Positions 34,991 to 44,382 of a DNA stretch of 64,000 bases are shown piece by piece. How positions within the stretch are numbered: position 1 is the stretch's first letter; each line of letters starts with the position of its first letter. This DNA comes from an uncultured Bacteroidales bacterium (GTDB lineage Bacteria > Bacteroidota > Bacteroidia > Bacteroidales > Bacteroidaceae): contig CACYYM010000023.1 in NCBI GenBank assembly GCA_902778625.1, positions 1 through 64,000 of the forward strand, given 5' to 3'. Made by a program: the position numbers and the translations under genes. The notes under the pieces were generated by a model. It was not told the DNA's origin and did not search any database. It saw only the letters and a program-made list of their open reading frames with translations.

Positions 34991-37679
34991 TCAAATTACC
35001 TGCTTTTTCGTCTTGAACTTGAGCTCGTCGGGCGCATCTTTTGTGAACATGTTCACGGGCGGTGCCTCGCGCTCGAAGAGGTGGCGGATGACGTCCGGCT
35101 CAACCTTCGTGGCGGGCTTGAAGTCCTTGCCCTGCATGTACTTCAGAATGGAGTAGCGCAGCTGGCGGGCGACGGGACGGCTGTCGAGACGACTGGAGAT
35201 GTCCATCGTGGTCAGCAGCAGGCGCCCCTTCAGCACCTTCACCTCAAGCAGCATTCCCAGCTTGCGCGACACATGCCAGGTGTCGATAGGCTGCACAATG
35301 GGCTGGAACTCTGCGGGGAACTCCTTCAGGTTGATGGCCTGCGTCCGGTTGACCAGCTCCCACCAGTTCAGGTCCTGCCAGTCGTCGGTGGGGAACTCGC
35401 CGAACACGGGGTGCTTGCTCTGTATGTAGGCCCCGGTGGTGTGCGGCGGACGCATCTTGAACCACGACGTGTTCCAAAAGACTGGCAGGAAACTGTGGAC
35501 GACGTCGTTGCCGTAGCGGATCTTTCCGGCCGCCGTCAGCAGCACGTCCCCGCCCTGCTCCAAGACTTTCAGTGCCTTGGCGTCCAGCGTGTCTGTCTCG
35601 TAGAAAGACGTCTGAGCGCTGAGGGCAGAGAGCTCGGGCAGGTCATGAGGATATACCCAAAAGTCCCAATGGTTCTTGATATTGTCGGACAGGCTTACGG
35701 TCAGCGTCAGTTTGGTAGGCTTTGTGTATTGCGTCAAAGGGAACTCCACGGTGCCCAGCTCGGTATTCTTGCCGACGGGGATGGTCGCAGCGGGCAGCGA
35801 GCCGGAGGCCTCAGCGATGTGCCAGACGGCCTTGGCATCTGCGATTGCTCTCTCCGAGGCATTATAGACCTCGATGGGAACGCGCAGCGTCTCATCGTTG
35901 GTAAAGACGAAGCGAGGAAACTTAGCTAGAGGGACGATGGGCGAGCAGAACTCCGTCCAGTCCTCCTTGGTGCAGTAGCCCTTCTCGCGCCAATGCACGT
36001 TCAGCGGCCCCACGAGCGCCGTACCCTGTCCGCTGTAGTCGTTCAGTCCGAGCAGCTGGAAGCCGCTGTAGTCCTTGGTGCGCAGGTTGCGTTCTATGTC
36101 GTACTTGTAGCACAGCACCTGCAGGCGTCCGCTGGCCATGAGGAAGCGCTCTGCCTGCTCAGCCATGCCGTTGTCGCGCAGCAGGTCCTGGAATATCTCG
36201 AAGTTGCGTGCCTTATAGACGCCCGTGTACTGCGGTATCTCCTTGAAGTCGGGGAAGACACACCATTGTCCCACTTCATGAGCCACGACCGGGTCCGTGT
36301 TGGGCTCCTCCTTCTTGTAGTTGACGGGATACTGCAGCAGCTGATAGTAGTCGTCGTCGCTGTGCGGCGCTCGCTTATCCCAGTCCAGGCCTCTTGCTCC
36401 GGACAGCGCAGTAGATGCGGTTGGAGTCGTACTCCCGCATCGTCTTCACCCAGTTCTGGCAATAGGGCATCCAGTCTCCGGCAGGTTCGTTGCCTGCCGC
36501 CATCATGCAGAACGACGGATGATGTCCGTAGGCATCGATGATTCTCAGTCCTTCGTCCAGAAGATACTGGTCGATGGGCATCCCTCTGCGCAGCCTCACG
36601 CCGTGGTTAGGCCAGGAGGGACCTTCGGGCTGCAGGTAGAGACCCAGCCGGTCGGCCACGCAGAAAGCCGCTTCCGGCGGGCAATAGGAATGGAAGCGAA
36701 TGTGGTTGAGGCCGTACTCCTTGCACTTGCGGAGCACTCTCTCCCACGACGCTTCGTCTGTAGGCGGGTAGCCCGTCTCGGGGAACGTGCAGTTGCCCAC
36801 CGTGCCGCGCAGGAAGAGCGGACGTCCGTTGATGTAGAGCTGCTGTCCCCGGGCACGTATCTCACGCAGTCCGAAAGTCACGCTGACGGGCACGCCTTGA
36901 TAAGTGACCGTTCGCGTGTAGAGCTGCGGATGAAACTCGTCCCAACGCAGGGTGTCGTCGCCTAAGGCGAGGCGGTAGGTGGAGTCGTTGATGATGATGT
37001 CTATCGTGCCATCCTCGAAGTGGGGAAGCACGCGCTTGCGCCAGATGGCCGGCCCCGCCTGCAGCTCTATCCTGCCTACTATGCCGTTCCAGTTGCCCTG
37101 CGTCTGGTCCGTCACGGAGTGGGAGTCCTGCCCCACGCTGACATTCTCGATGCCATTGTACACCTTGATGCTCAGCGAGTTCTGGGCACCATATTTTATA
37201 TAAGGCGTGAGATCGAACTGATGCGGTACGGAGAGCGACATCTGGTGCCCCACCTCGTGTCCGTTCAGCGTCACTGTCGTCTCGATATGCGGGCGTTCGA
37301 GGTAGAGGGTCACTGGCCGACCGGTCCACGACGCAGGAATGTCCACCGTGCGCTCGTACCAGGCATTGCCCACGTAGTGGCGTTCGGGTGTCAGGAAGAA
37401 GGGGTACTTCATCTTCCCCTCCACGCGGTATTTCTCCATGTAGGGATTGAAGAAGAAGCTGGAGTCGTAGAGCGAGCAGGTCCATCGCGTGTCGACGCTC
37501 AGGGGGTCGCCCTTGCCGTTGGTCAGCATCGAGCCCGGCAGCGTCACCGTGCCTTGCTCGCGTTCGGAACGGAACTGCCATTTGCCGCTCAGGTCTATTG
37601 TCTGGGATGATATCCGCGTGATGCTGACGATTGAAAGCACCCACGTCAGCAGGATGATAGCCTTTGTCTTGTTCTTCAT
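34991..37679 (-). pseudogene. GH2 family glycoside hydrolase, frameshifted into two ORFs
   Basis: The 5' ORF (36375-37679, 434 aa) has a signal peptide, a sugar-binding jelly roll (LSGKWQFRSEREQG), and the GH2 barrel start with the acid/base Glu in MMAAGNEPAG (about residue 390). It ends at TAA (36375) right after RIYCAV. The next frame continues SGARGLDWDKRAPHSDDDYY into the 3' ORF (34991-36286), which holds the nucleophile Glu in VVAHEVGQW and the C-terminal domain. One base too many near 36401-36410 splits the two catalytic residues. It is either a recent pseudogene or an assembly error, as both halves look otherwise intact. It belongs with the GH28 and GH105-GH106 genes upstream; likely activity is beta-galactosidase or beta-glucuronidase type. 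Confidence 0.8.
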
Positions 37680-37765
37680 GATTCGGTTTTGGGTTGGTTA
37701 GTTTCTTATGTCTCAAGATGTTTTTTGCGGAAGCAGACCACCTCACCCCCTACAGGGGGATTTCA

Positions 37766-37827
37766 AACGCCGCACGCGGGGATTGCCATCGCCGCACGCG
37801 GGGATGACCAACGCCGCACGCGGCGTT
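37766..37827. terminator. GC-family 22-bp array, three units, between GH28 and GH2
   Basis: Units start at 37766, 37788 and 37810. All cores are CACG. Left arms AACGCCG, ATCGCCG and AACGCCG; right arms CGGGGAT, CGGGGAT and CGGCGTT; spacers TGCC and GACC. It separates the 3' end of the GH28 gene from the start of the GH2 gene on the same strand, so it may attenuate rather than fully end the glycan operon. Confidence 0.9.
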
Positions 37828-37838
37828 TTTTACCCCCC

Positions 37839-39242
37839 TTATCGCTCCTCGCCGTTTATGTATAGTTTCCTGGTCACGCAGCCTTCTATCATCGTCGGGT
37901 CGAACGACTGCTTCTTGTCGCTCACCCTGCAGTTGTCGAAGGTGAAGTTCAGGAGCTTGTATTTGTCCGACGTGCCTACGTCGAAGAAATCCTGTGTGTC
38001 CACATCGATGTCCTTGAAGGTGATGTCGTTGCACCTGGAGAGCGGCATGTCCTCGCGGTCGCCGGGCTGGAAGAACTGCGTCCAGGGACGTACTACGAGG
38101 AAGGAGGTGCACGAGCCCGAGACGTTTTCTATGCGTATCTTCTCGTAGTGCTGGGGTGTGTCGGGCCTCATCTTCAGCCAAAGCACACGGTTGACGCCAT
38201 TTATCTTTATGTCGGAGAGTACGATATTCCAATCGTGTACCGACTCCGAGCCGAGCGTCAGGCATCCGTGCGCCTTGCCGTAGCGGCACTGCTTCACCAG
38301 CACGTTGTACACCGGCCCGTTGTTGGGGTCTTTGTCAGCCCAAGTGCCCTTGCCGCCCTTTATCACGACGGCATCGTCGTTCACCTGCATGTAGCAGCCA
38401 TGCACCAGTACGTCGTGGCACACGTCGAGGTCGATGGCATCGCTCGACGGAGCGCCGTGCTGCTTGGTGTCGCCAGGCGGAATGACGCCCTTCGTCGGCG
38501 CGTAGATGAAGTTGTCGAGGTAGCGGACCCGCTCGCAACGGTACAGGTGGTTGGTCCAGAACGGCGAGTTGATGAGGTTGACGTCCTGCACGGTCACGTT
38601 CCTGCAGTTCGAGAGATAGACGAGCCTGGGGCGCATGGCCTCGAGGTTGGTGCAGGCCTTGTTGTACATCCGCCTCAACCAGAACTCCTCCCAATAATTG
38701 AAGCCGTTGCCGTCGATGCAGCTCTGCTGCGAAGTGAAGCCCAGCTCGTTCGGCGTATCGTCCCAATCCAGCTTCGCTCCGTCGCCCGTGATGCAGAAGC
38801 CGTCCAGTCCGTCGGCATTGATGAGGGCAGCGAAGTACTGCAACGTCTGCCCTTCCATGCGCGTCTCTAAGAGTCGGAAATCACGTATGCGGTCCGAACC
38901 TTTCAGCCGTCCCTTGACGTAAAGATGGGTGCCTTGCTTGAAGAAGAGCGCCCCGGAAAGAAACGTTCCCTCGGGAATCACGATGACGCCGCCGCCCTCG
39001 CTGGCGCAACGGTCTATCACGGCCTGTATGGCCTCCGTCTGCACGAGCGTCGAGTCCTTCTTCACGCCGTGGTTCGTTATCACGTATTGTTTGCCAAGCT
39101 TCCCTACGTCCACCTTCTTTGTGTCCTGGAAGAAAGCGTCCATCTGGCTGCCGTCGGGCCACAATGTCTGCTGTCCTTTGGGCTTCGCGGTATTGGCCAA
39201 GGCAAATGTCAATATGAGCAACAGAAGAAATATCCTTTTCAT
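37839..39242 (-). CDS. GH28 family polygalacturonase-like enzyme
   Basis: A 467-residue secreted right-handed beta-helix enzyme. A signal peptide (MKRIFLLLLILTFALANTA) is followed by helix repeats from about residue 60 (GGGVIVIPEGTFLSGALFF). Catalytic residues of GH28 are visible as SSDAIDLD, then NDDAVVIKGGKGT, then GKAHGCLTLGSES and RVLWLKMRPD. The family hydrolyses galacturonic acid linkages, either in homogalacturonan or between GalA and Rha in rhamnogalacturonan-I; the neighbouring GH105-GH106 enzyme favours the latter. The start (39242) overlaps the upstream stop by 4 bp (ATGA). Confidence 0.88.
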   Translation of the reverse strand: MKRIFLLLLILTFALANTAKPKGQQTLWPDGSQMDAFFQDTKKVDVGKLGKQYVITNHGVKKDSTLVQTEAIQAVIDRCASEGGGVIVIPEGTFLSGALFFKQGTHLYVKGRLKGSDRIRDFRLLETRMEGQTLQYFAALINADGLDGFCITGDGAKLDWDDTPNELGFTSQQSCIDGNGFNYWEEFWLRRMYNKACTNLEAMRPRLVYLSNCRNVTVQDVNLINSPFWTNHLYRCERVRYLDNFIYAPTKGVIPPGDTKQHGAPSSDAIDLDVCHDVLVHGCYMQVNDDAVVIKGGKGTWADKDPNNGPVYNVLVKQCRYGKAHGCLTLGSESVHDWNIVLSDIKINGVNRVLWLKMRPDTPQHYEKIRIENVSGSCTSFLVVRPWTQFFQPGDREDMPLSRCNDITFKDIDVDTQDFFDVGTSDKYKLLNFTFDNCRVSDKKQSFDPTMIEGCVTRKLYINGEER

Positions 39243-42200
39243 GGTTTCAATGTGTATATTCTCACGTACGAGTTCAGGCCCGATGGCATGGGCGTCCAGT
39301 CGGCGTAGGTGGTGCGTTTGTAGTTGATGTCCACCACATTTATCTCGTTGAACTTGCGCCACTTGATGCCCCGTCGGTCGTACTCCGCGATGCGGTTGGC
39401 GGGAAGGTTCGTCACCTCGATGCGGATGGTGTTCTCGCCCTCGCGGAGCAAGCAGTCGAAGTCCAGCGTGAAAGGCACGCACCAGGCACAGCCAATGTAT
39501 GTGCCGTTGATAACGACACGTGCCGACTCCCTCACATCGCCCAGGTCGAGCTGGTAGGCCCCCTTCGCGACATCGGCGGAAGAGAGGCTGAATGTTGTCT
39601 CGTAAACGCCGGTGCCCATGAGCGTGCTTAGGCTGTCGTATGGCAAAGCCTCCCACGTCTTGAGCTTGTCGAGGGTTATCTCTTCATCAAAAGCAGGCTG
39701 CGACTCAATGAAACGAAGCGTCCACTTGTTGCCCGTCAGGTCGGCAAGCAACGCCGTCCCTCCCCTCTCCGTTCGCCCACGACCAGGCTGCAGCTCACCG
39801 ACCGGATAAACCACCGTGGCTTTGCCGTCAGGCAAAACATCAATGAAGCAGCTCTCCCCGCTACGGAGCGAGATGCCGACGCTCCCGCCCGTTGCAGCAA
39901 GGGCTACCTCTCTCTCCACATCATTTGGCGTAAGGTTCGACACGAAATAGCGATAGCCGTCGCCTATCCTGCGGCGTATCATCTTCATGTGCAGCGCCGT
40001 GCGCAGCTCTTCTGCCTTTGCGTATTTCGCCAGCTCCTGCCTCTCTATATTATATATAATGTGTGCGCCCTGATGCTTAAGCCGCTCCAAATGCTTCTGC
40101 ACGGCCTTGCTGAGGATGCAGCCCGGCGGCAGGATGAGCGCAGCGTAGCGAGTCCCGGCTGCCGTTTGCAGCTTGCCGTCCGTGAAGGTCGTGCTGAGCA
40201 GGTACTTCTCGGATATGTAGTCGCAGTCGTAGCCCAGGGAGTCTATCTTCATTATCGAGGTGATGAACTCGGGTGCCTTCCTGTCCATAGAATTGATTTC
40301 AAACAGCATCAGGCGGTTTTGAAGGTTCGTCCGCCACATGTTCCTCACGGGCAACAGCACGATGAAGTCATTGTCGGGCTCTCCCTCTTGCAGACGTTGC
40401 TGACAGTAATCGATGTAGCCGGTCAGCATCGACGCATCGCGCCAAATGGAGTTGGTGGGCGACATGTCCACCGAAGCATAGAAGCGCCAGCCGGGCCACG
40501 GGTCGTCCTTTGGCGAATAGCACGCGCCGTGGAAGAACATCCTGTTTACTCCGGCACAGAACATCAAGTCGAGGTCGGGCTTCATCTGCGAGAGGGAGGT
40601 GCGGAAGTGCTCCGTGAGCCAAGTGAACGTTTCGCTCGACACAAGCCGCTTGCCTGTAACATGAGCCGCCGAAGAGGCGTACTTCAGCATCGAAAGGTCG
40701 GAGAAGTTCTTGCGCGTCATGCCGGGGTCGGTGCGCAAGCCCTTGATACCAAACTCCGAAAGCCCAAAGCCTTCTATCTCCGGTATGTCAACCGCAGCAT
40801 AGATGTCGATGAGGTTGGCTGGCGAGCCATGCGCCTGGTTCCGCACCTTCACGCCGCGCTCATGACTCCAGCGCACCCATTGCTCCGTGAAGTTCTTCAG
40901 CAAGAGGTCGGAAAGCGTCTCGCGATAGTCGCTGATGACCTGCGCGTCGCCATCTACAAACGCCTGCAACTTGTCCTCCAGCCTGTAGCCTCGGCGGGCA
41001 TGGAACTCGCTGAGCAACGTCGGCGTCCAGTCCGCGCCGAACACTTCGTAGGAATCATTGAAGAAAGTGGCCGGCAGGGATGCACCGGAGGTCTTGAAGG
41101 CTCGGTCGAAGCGCGCCAGGTAATGGGCCACGGCAGTCGAGTCGAAATGGTCTATCACGTAGCCCTCGCCGCCCGGAGCCGCCCTCTTTACCTTTTGCCG
41201 CGTGCGGCTTTCGTAGAGGGCGATGACTCTGCGCTTGCCATTCACCTTGCTCTTAAAGTCCTTTTGCACTATCAGGCGAGCGTATGGCTGCTCTTTCTTT
41301 GGAGCAGGCAAGACGATGCTTTGGGCTAAGTTGCTGTCGACAAGCGAATCAACCACCACCAACTTGCAGGCAGCTTCGGAGAGAGGTGTCTCGGGTGAGC
41401 CGAAAGGCCAGCCCGTGCCGAGGTTCATGTCTATCTGTATGCCCTGCCGCTTGCCCTCGCGGATGGTAAAGTCCAGCATCTTCATCCACTCGGGAGAAAG
41501 GAAGGGGATATTATTGGCATCGTTGCCTTGCACGCCATACAGCGGCGTTATCTCCAAAGTCCGGATGCCGTAGGATGCCATCTGCTGCATCTGCCAACGC
41601 AGTCCCGGCTCCGTGACGGCCGAACCCAGCCACCACCATCTTGCGCCTGCCTGCGATGTGTGCTCCTTTATCAGCTTGTAGTACTCCACGGCGGCCAGCA
41701 ACACGCAACCCGCTCCGTAGTCCTCAAAGTCTGGAACCTTGGTGTACGTCACCGGCTGCCCGTCCTTCGGCTCCTTGCCTGTACCTTGTATGTATCCGAT
41801 GAAGCCGTTCGGGTGTATTGCATTAGTGGCAATGGCATTCCAGGCCTTGTCTGTGGCCGCACGATATTCCTCAGCAGGCAGCAAGCCGTTGCGCACGCCC
41901 CATCCCATTCCCATCAGGAAGAGGGCTGTGCCGGACGTTTCGGGACCGCCGTATGTGACGGGCGACATCAGGCTGACGTTCCAGAAACCATCCTCGCGCT
42001 GACACTTCAGCAGGGCTTTCATCATGGCCTTGTAGTCCGCTTTCAGCTCTTTGCAGAAAGCGCCAACCTCCTGATTCTCGCTGTAGCCTCTGGTCTTCTC
42101 TATGTCTTCGATGGTCTTGACGTATGCCGCCACTACCCAGCCGTTGCCGCGACTCCAATAGCAGTTCTGCCCGTCGCTCTCCTTGTAGGGAGGCACAAAG

Positions 42201-42802
42201 TTGGTGTCACGCCACCACAGCCCTTCCTTTTCATTCCACAGCCCGCCGCCGCAGACGTTGCGCGACCACTCGTAGCAGTCGCGGGCAAAGAGGATGTAGC
42301 GCACGTCGACCGTGATGCTGTACATCTTTGAGTATGCGGGCATAGCCATCTGTATGGCATCAATCCACGTCCAGTAGTCGCACCGATGCTGGGCCATCTG
42401 CTTCTCCATGTTTGCCCGGCAGCTGTCGAGCATCTGCCTGTCACCAGTCATCTCGTAGCGGTCGAGGTAGGTCTGCATGCAGCACTGGTCGTCGGCATTC
42501 GTCGTCCCGGTGCCGTTGCGCGGTGTCCAATGATGGTGATTGCCCCATTCATCGACGTACCTTATATAATTAGGCTGGGAGTCTATGCTGTTGAGCGCCA
42601 TCAGTCCCTCGTAGTACACGCCACGTGTCCAAAGCGAACTGGGGCGCCTTCTGCCCACAAAGGTGTCCTTGGTGGGGTCGGGCCACTTCATCATAAAATA
42701 GCGGTTCACGCGTTGTGCCGCTTCGAGTACATCGTCAGCACGCTGAGCTATGACTGGCGATGAACAAAAGAGAAGAAACACAAACAATAGCCTGTAATAC
42801 AT
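39239..42802 (-). CDS. GH105-GH106 fusion: unsaturated rhamnogalacturonyl hydrolase plus alpha-L-rhamnosidase
   Basis: A 1187-residue secreted protein (signal peptide to AQ20) joining two whole enzymes. Residues about 21-385 form the (alpha/alpha)6 GH105 barrel (GVYYEGLMALNSI; WTWIDAIQMAMPAYSKMY; YWSRGNGWVVAAYVKTI), which removes the unsaturated galacturonic acid left by rhamnogalacturonan lyase. From about 390 (WWWLGSAVTEPGLRWQM) to the end is a GH106 rhamnosidase (EVFGADWTPTLL; EGFGLSEFGIKG; SETFTWL), closing with a jelly-roll beta domain (GVYETTFSLS). The two would act in turn on the same chain end. It lies 4 bp after the DUF4294 gene and overlaps GH28 by 4 bp. Confidence 0.88.
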   Translation of the reverse strand: MYYRLLFVFLLFCSSPVIAQRADDVLEAAQRVNRYFMMKWPDPTKDTFVGRRRPSSLWTRGVYYEGLMALNSIDSQPNYIRYVDEWGNHHHWTPRNGTGTTNADDQCCMQTYLDRYEMTGDRQMLDSCRANMEKQMAQHRCDYWTWIDAIQMAMPAYSKMYSITVDVRYILFARDCYEWSRNVCGGGLWNEKEGLWWRDTNFVPPYKESDGQNCYWSRGNGWVVAAYVKTIEDIEKTRGYSENQEVGAFCKELKADYKAMMKALLKCQREDGFWNVSLMSPVTYGGPETSGTALFLMGMGWGVRNGLLPAEEYRAATDKAWNAIATNAIHPNGFIGYIQGTGKEPKDGQPVTYTKVPDFEDYGAGCVLLAAVEYYKLIKEHTSQAGARWWWLGSAVTEPGLRWQMQQMASYGIRTLEITPLYGVQGNDANNIPFLSPEWMKMLDFTIREGKRQGIQIDMNLGTGWPFGSPETPLSEAACKLVVVDSLVDSNLAQSIVLPAPKKEQPYARLIVQKDFKSKVNGKRRVIALYESRTRQKVKRAAPGGEGYVIDHFDSTAVAHYLARFDRAFKTSGASLPATFFNDSYEVFGADWTPTLLSEFHARRGYRLEDKLQAFVDGDAQVISDYRETLSDLLLKNFTEQWVRWSHERGVKVRNQAHGSPANLIDIYAAVDIPEIEGFGLSEFGIKGLRTDPGMTRKNFSDLSMLKYASSAAHVTGKRLVSSETFTWLTEHFRTSLSQMKPDLDLMFCAGVNRMFFHGACYSPKDDPWPGWRFYASVDMSPTNSIWRDASMLTGYIDYCQQRLQEGEPDNDFIVLLPVRNMWRTNLQNRLMLFEINSMDRKAPEFITSIMKIDSLGYDCDYISEKYLLSTTFTDGKLQTAAGTRYAALILPPGCILSKAVQKHLERLKHQGAHIIYNIERQELAKYAKAEELRTALHMKMIRRRIGDGYRYFVSNLTPNDVEREVALAATGGSVGISLRSGESCFIDVLPDGKATVVYPVGELQPGRGRTERGGTALLADLTGNKWTLRFIESQPAFDEEITLDKLKTWEALPYDSLSTLMGTGVYETTFSLSSADVAKGAYQLDLGDVRESARVVINGTYIGCAWCVPFTLDFDCLLREGENTIRIEVTNLPANRIAEYDRRGIKWRKFNEINVVDINYKRTTYADWTPMPSGLNSYVRIYTLKP

Positions 42803-42805
42803 TGT

Positions 42806-43441
42806 CTATATTTGTCCCGTTTCCACTTGGCGGACGACGCGTTCTATGAGCTTGTCCTCCTCTTCCGGATGATACTCTTTCTTCAGGCTGGCGCGGAAAG
42901 TCCAAGCAAAGACCTGATAGAATGCCGCCCGCGTGGGGCCCAGGAAGGCCTGCACGATTTCATACGATGACTGGTTGCACTCCCTGTCGACCAGCTTGAT
43001 GAGGAGTTTGCCTTGCGAATAAGTAAGCTTCTTCATCTGCGGCTTGTACGTCTCGAAGATTTCATGCTCGACAGCCTTGATGTGGGCGTTCTTCTCCTTT
43101 TGCGTAGGCAATGCTTCCAGCGTCTCGTAGGTCTCGCCAATCATCTCGTTGACCTGCTGGGCGATGGGCAGAACTTTCTTGACGTTATAGACGAGACGGT
43201 TATATGCCTTCCTCTGCTTCTCGCTTTTGAACTTGAGGGGCGGATAGACCCAAAGCTCGGGAAGGAGGTAGCACCACATCGTGTCGCCATTCTCGATGAT
43301 GGGTTTCACATAGCGGAACCTTTGGAGCTTGAGCTTGTAGCTGACTGGCTCCTGTGGCAACAAGTCGTCCTCTTCCTCCTGAGCCCAAACCAGTCCGCTC
43401 AAGAGCAAAAGCGTGGTCAATATGAACGCCTTACGTATCAT
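42806..43441 (-). CDS. DUF4294 secreted protein
   Basis: A 211-residue exported protein: signal peptide MIRKAFILTTLLLLSGLVWAQ, then a short acidic stretch and the DUF4294 domain (LPELWVYPPLKFKSEKQRKAYNRL; KKLTYSQGKLLIKLVDRECNQSSYEIVQAFLG). The function of the family is unknown. The start at 43441 is chosen because a TATTTTTG element at 43449-43456 would put the transcript start near it; the ATG at 43474 lies upstream of that. It is 4 bp upstream of the GH105-GH106 gene, although the family is a housekeeping one in Bacteroidetes, so the operon link may be fortuitous. Confidence 0.8.
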   Translation of the reverse strand: MIRKAFILTTLLLLSGLVWAQEEEDDLLPQEPVSYKLKLQRFRYVKPIIENGDTMWCYLLPELWVYPPLKFKSEKQRKAYNRLVYNVKKVLPIAQQVNEMIGETYETLEALPTQKEKNAHIKAVEHEIFETYKPQMKKLTYSQGKLLIKLVDRECNQSSYEIVQAFLGPTRAAFYQVFAWTFRASLKKEYHPEEEDKLIERVVRQVETGQI

Positions 43442-43547
43442 TCCGCTGCAAAAATACAATTTTTTAGTTGACACAGCACCATTCTTAATTCATTATTATG
43501 TTTTTTTAATTCTTCCTCGTCCACTGCATAATTTTGAATTTAATAAT

Positions 43548-43578
43548 TTTGAATTTTGAATTATTACTCGTAACTTTG
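43548..43578 (+). promoter_or_regulatory. Promoter of the radical SAM gene, near-leaderless
   Basis: TTTG (43548-43551), 19 bp, TAACTTTG (43571-43578), then 8 nt to the ATG at 43587. The upstream AATTTTGAATTT sequence is nearly the same as that in front of metH. Confidence 0.75.
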
Positions 43579-43586
43579 CAGAAGTT

Positions 43587-44363
43587 ATGAGTACTATTAT
43601 CTACGATTCGCCTATCTTCGGGCCTGTTCACAGCCGGAGACTGGGCATATCTCTCGGCATCAACTTGCTACCGAAAGGCGGGAAGGTGTGCAGTTTTGAT
43701 TGCATCTATTGTGAGTGCGGACTGAACAAGGAGCGGCGAACAAAGAACCCTTTGCCCACGGCTGATGAGGTGGTTGAGGGACTGGAAAGCAAATTGCTGG
43801 AGCTTAAGGCAGAGGGCATCGTGCCCGATGTGCTGACCTTTGCCGGTAACGGTGAGCCGACGCTGCACCCGCATTTCCCCGAGATTGTGGAAAGGGTGCA
43901 GAAGGTTAGGGATATCTACTGCCCGTCGGCCAAGATGAGCATCCTCTCGAATGCCACACAGATTCGCCGCCCCGAGATACGCGAAGCGCTGCTCCTCTTC
44001 GACAACAATATCCTGAAGCTCGACACGGTCTGCCCTACGTATATAAACAATGTGGACCGTCCGCAAGGACACTACGACGTGGTGGAGCAAATCGCGTGTA
44101 TGGAGCTATTTAAGGGACAGTGTATCATCCAAACGATGCTTATGAAGGGCTATTACGAAGGCCACGACCTCGACAATACTGGCGAGGCTTTTGTGCAACC
44201 CTATCTCGAAGCCTTGAAGCGCATCAAACCGCGTGCTGTCATGCTTTACACGCTCGACCGTGAAACGCCCGTCATGGGCCTTGAGAAAGCAACGCCAGCA
44301 GCGATGGAAGCCATTGCTGCTCGCATCCGTGAACTCGGCATTGAAGTGTCGGTCAGTTACTAA
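43587..44363 (+). CDS. Radical SAM protein, COG0731-like
   Basis: A 258-residue radical SAM enzyme. The [4Fe-4S] cluster motif is C-x3-C-x2-C in [11 protein letters not shown] (about 32-42). [12 protein letters not shown] motif (about 88-98) and a late Arg/Tyr-rich segment ([16 protein letters not shown]) match the COG0731 group, related to archaeal Taw1-like enzymes. In bacteria the substrate is unknown. It has a strong promoter with almost no leader. The GH95 gene starts 19 bp downstream and could share its transcript. Confidence 0.8.
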   Translation: MSTIIYDSPIFGPVHSRRLGISLGINLLPKGGKVCSFDCIYCECGLNKERRTKNPLPTADEVVEGLESKLLELKAEGIVPDVLTFAGNGEPTLHPHFPEIVERVQKVRDIYCPSAKMSILSNATQIRRPEIREALLLFDNNILKLDTVCPTYINNVDRPQGHYDVVEQIACMELFKGQCIIQTMLMKGYYEGHDLDNTGEAFVQPYLEALKRIKPRAVMLYTLDRETPVMGLEKATPAAMEAIAARIRELGIEVSVSY

Positions 44364-44382
44364 CGAAATAAGATTTTTTGAG

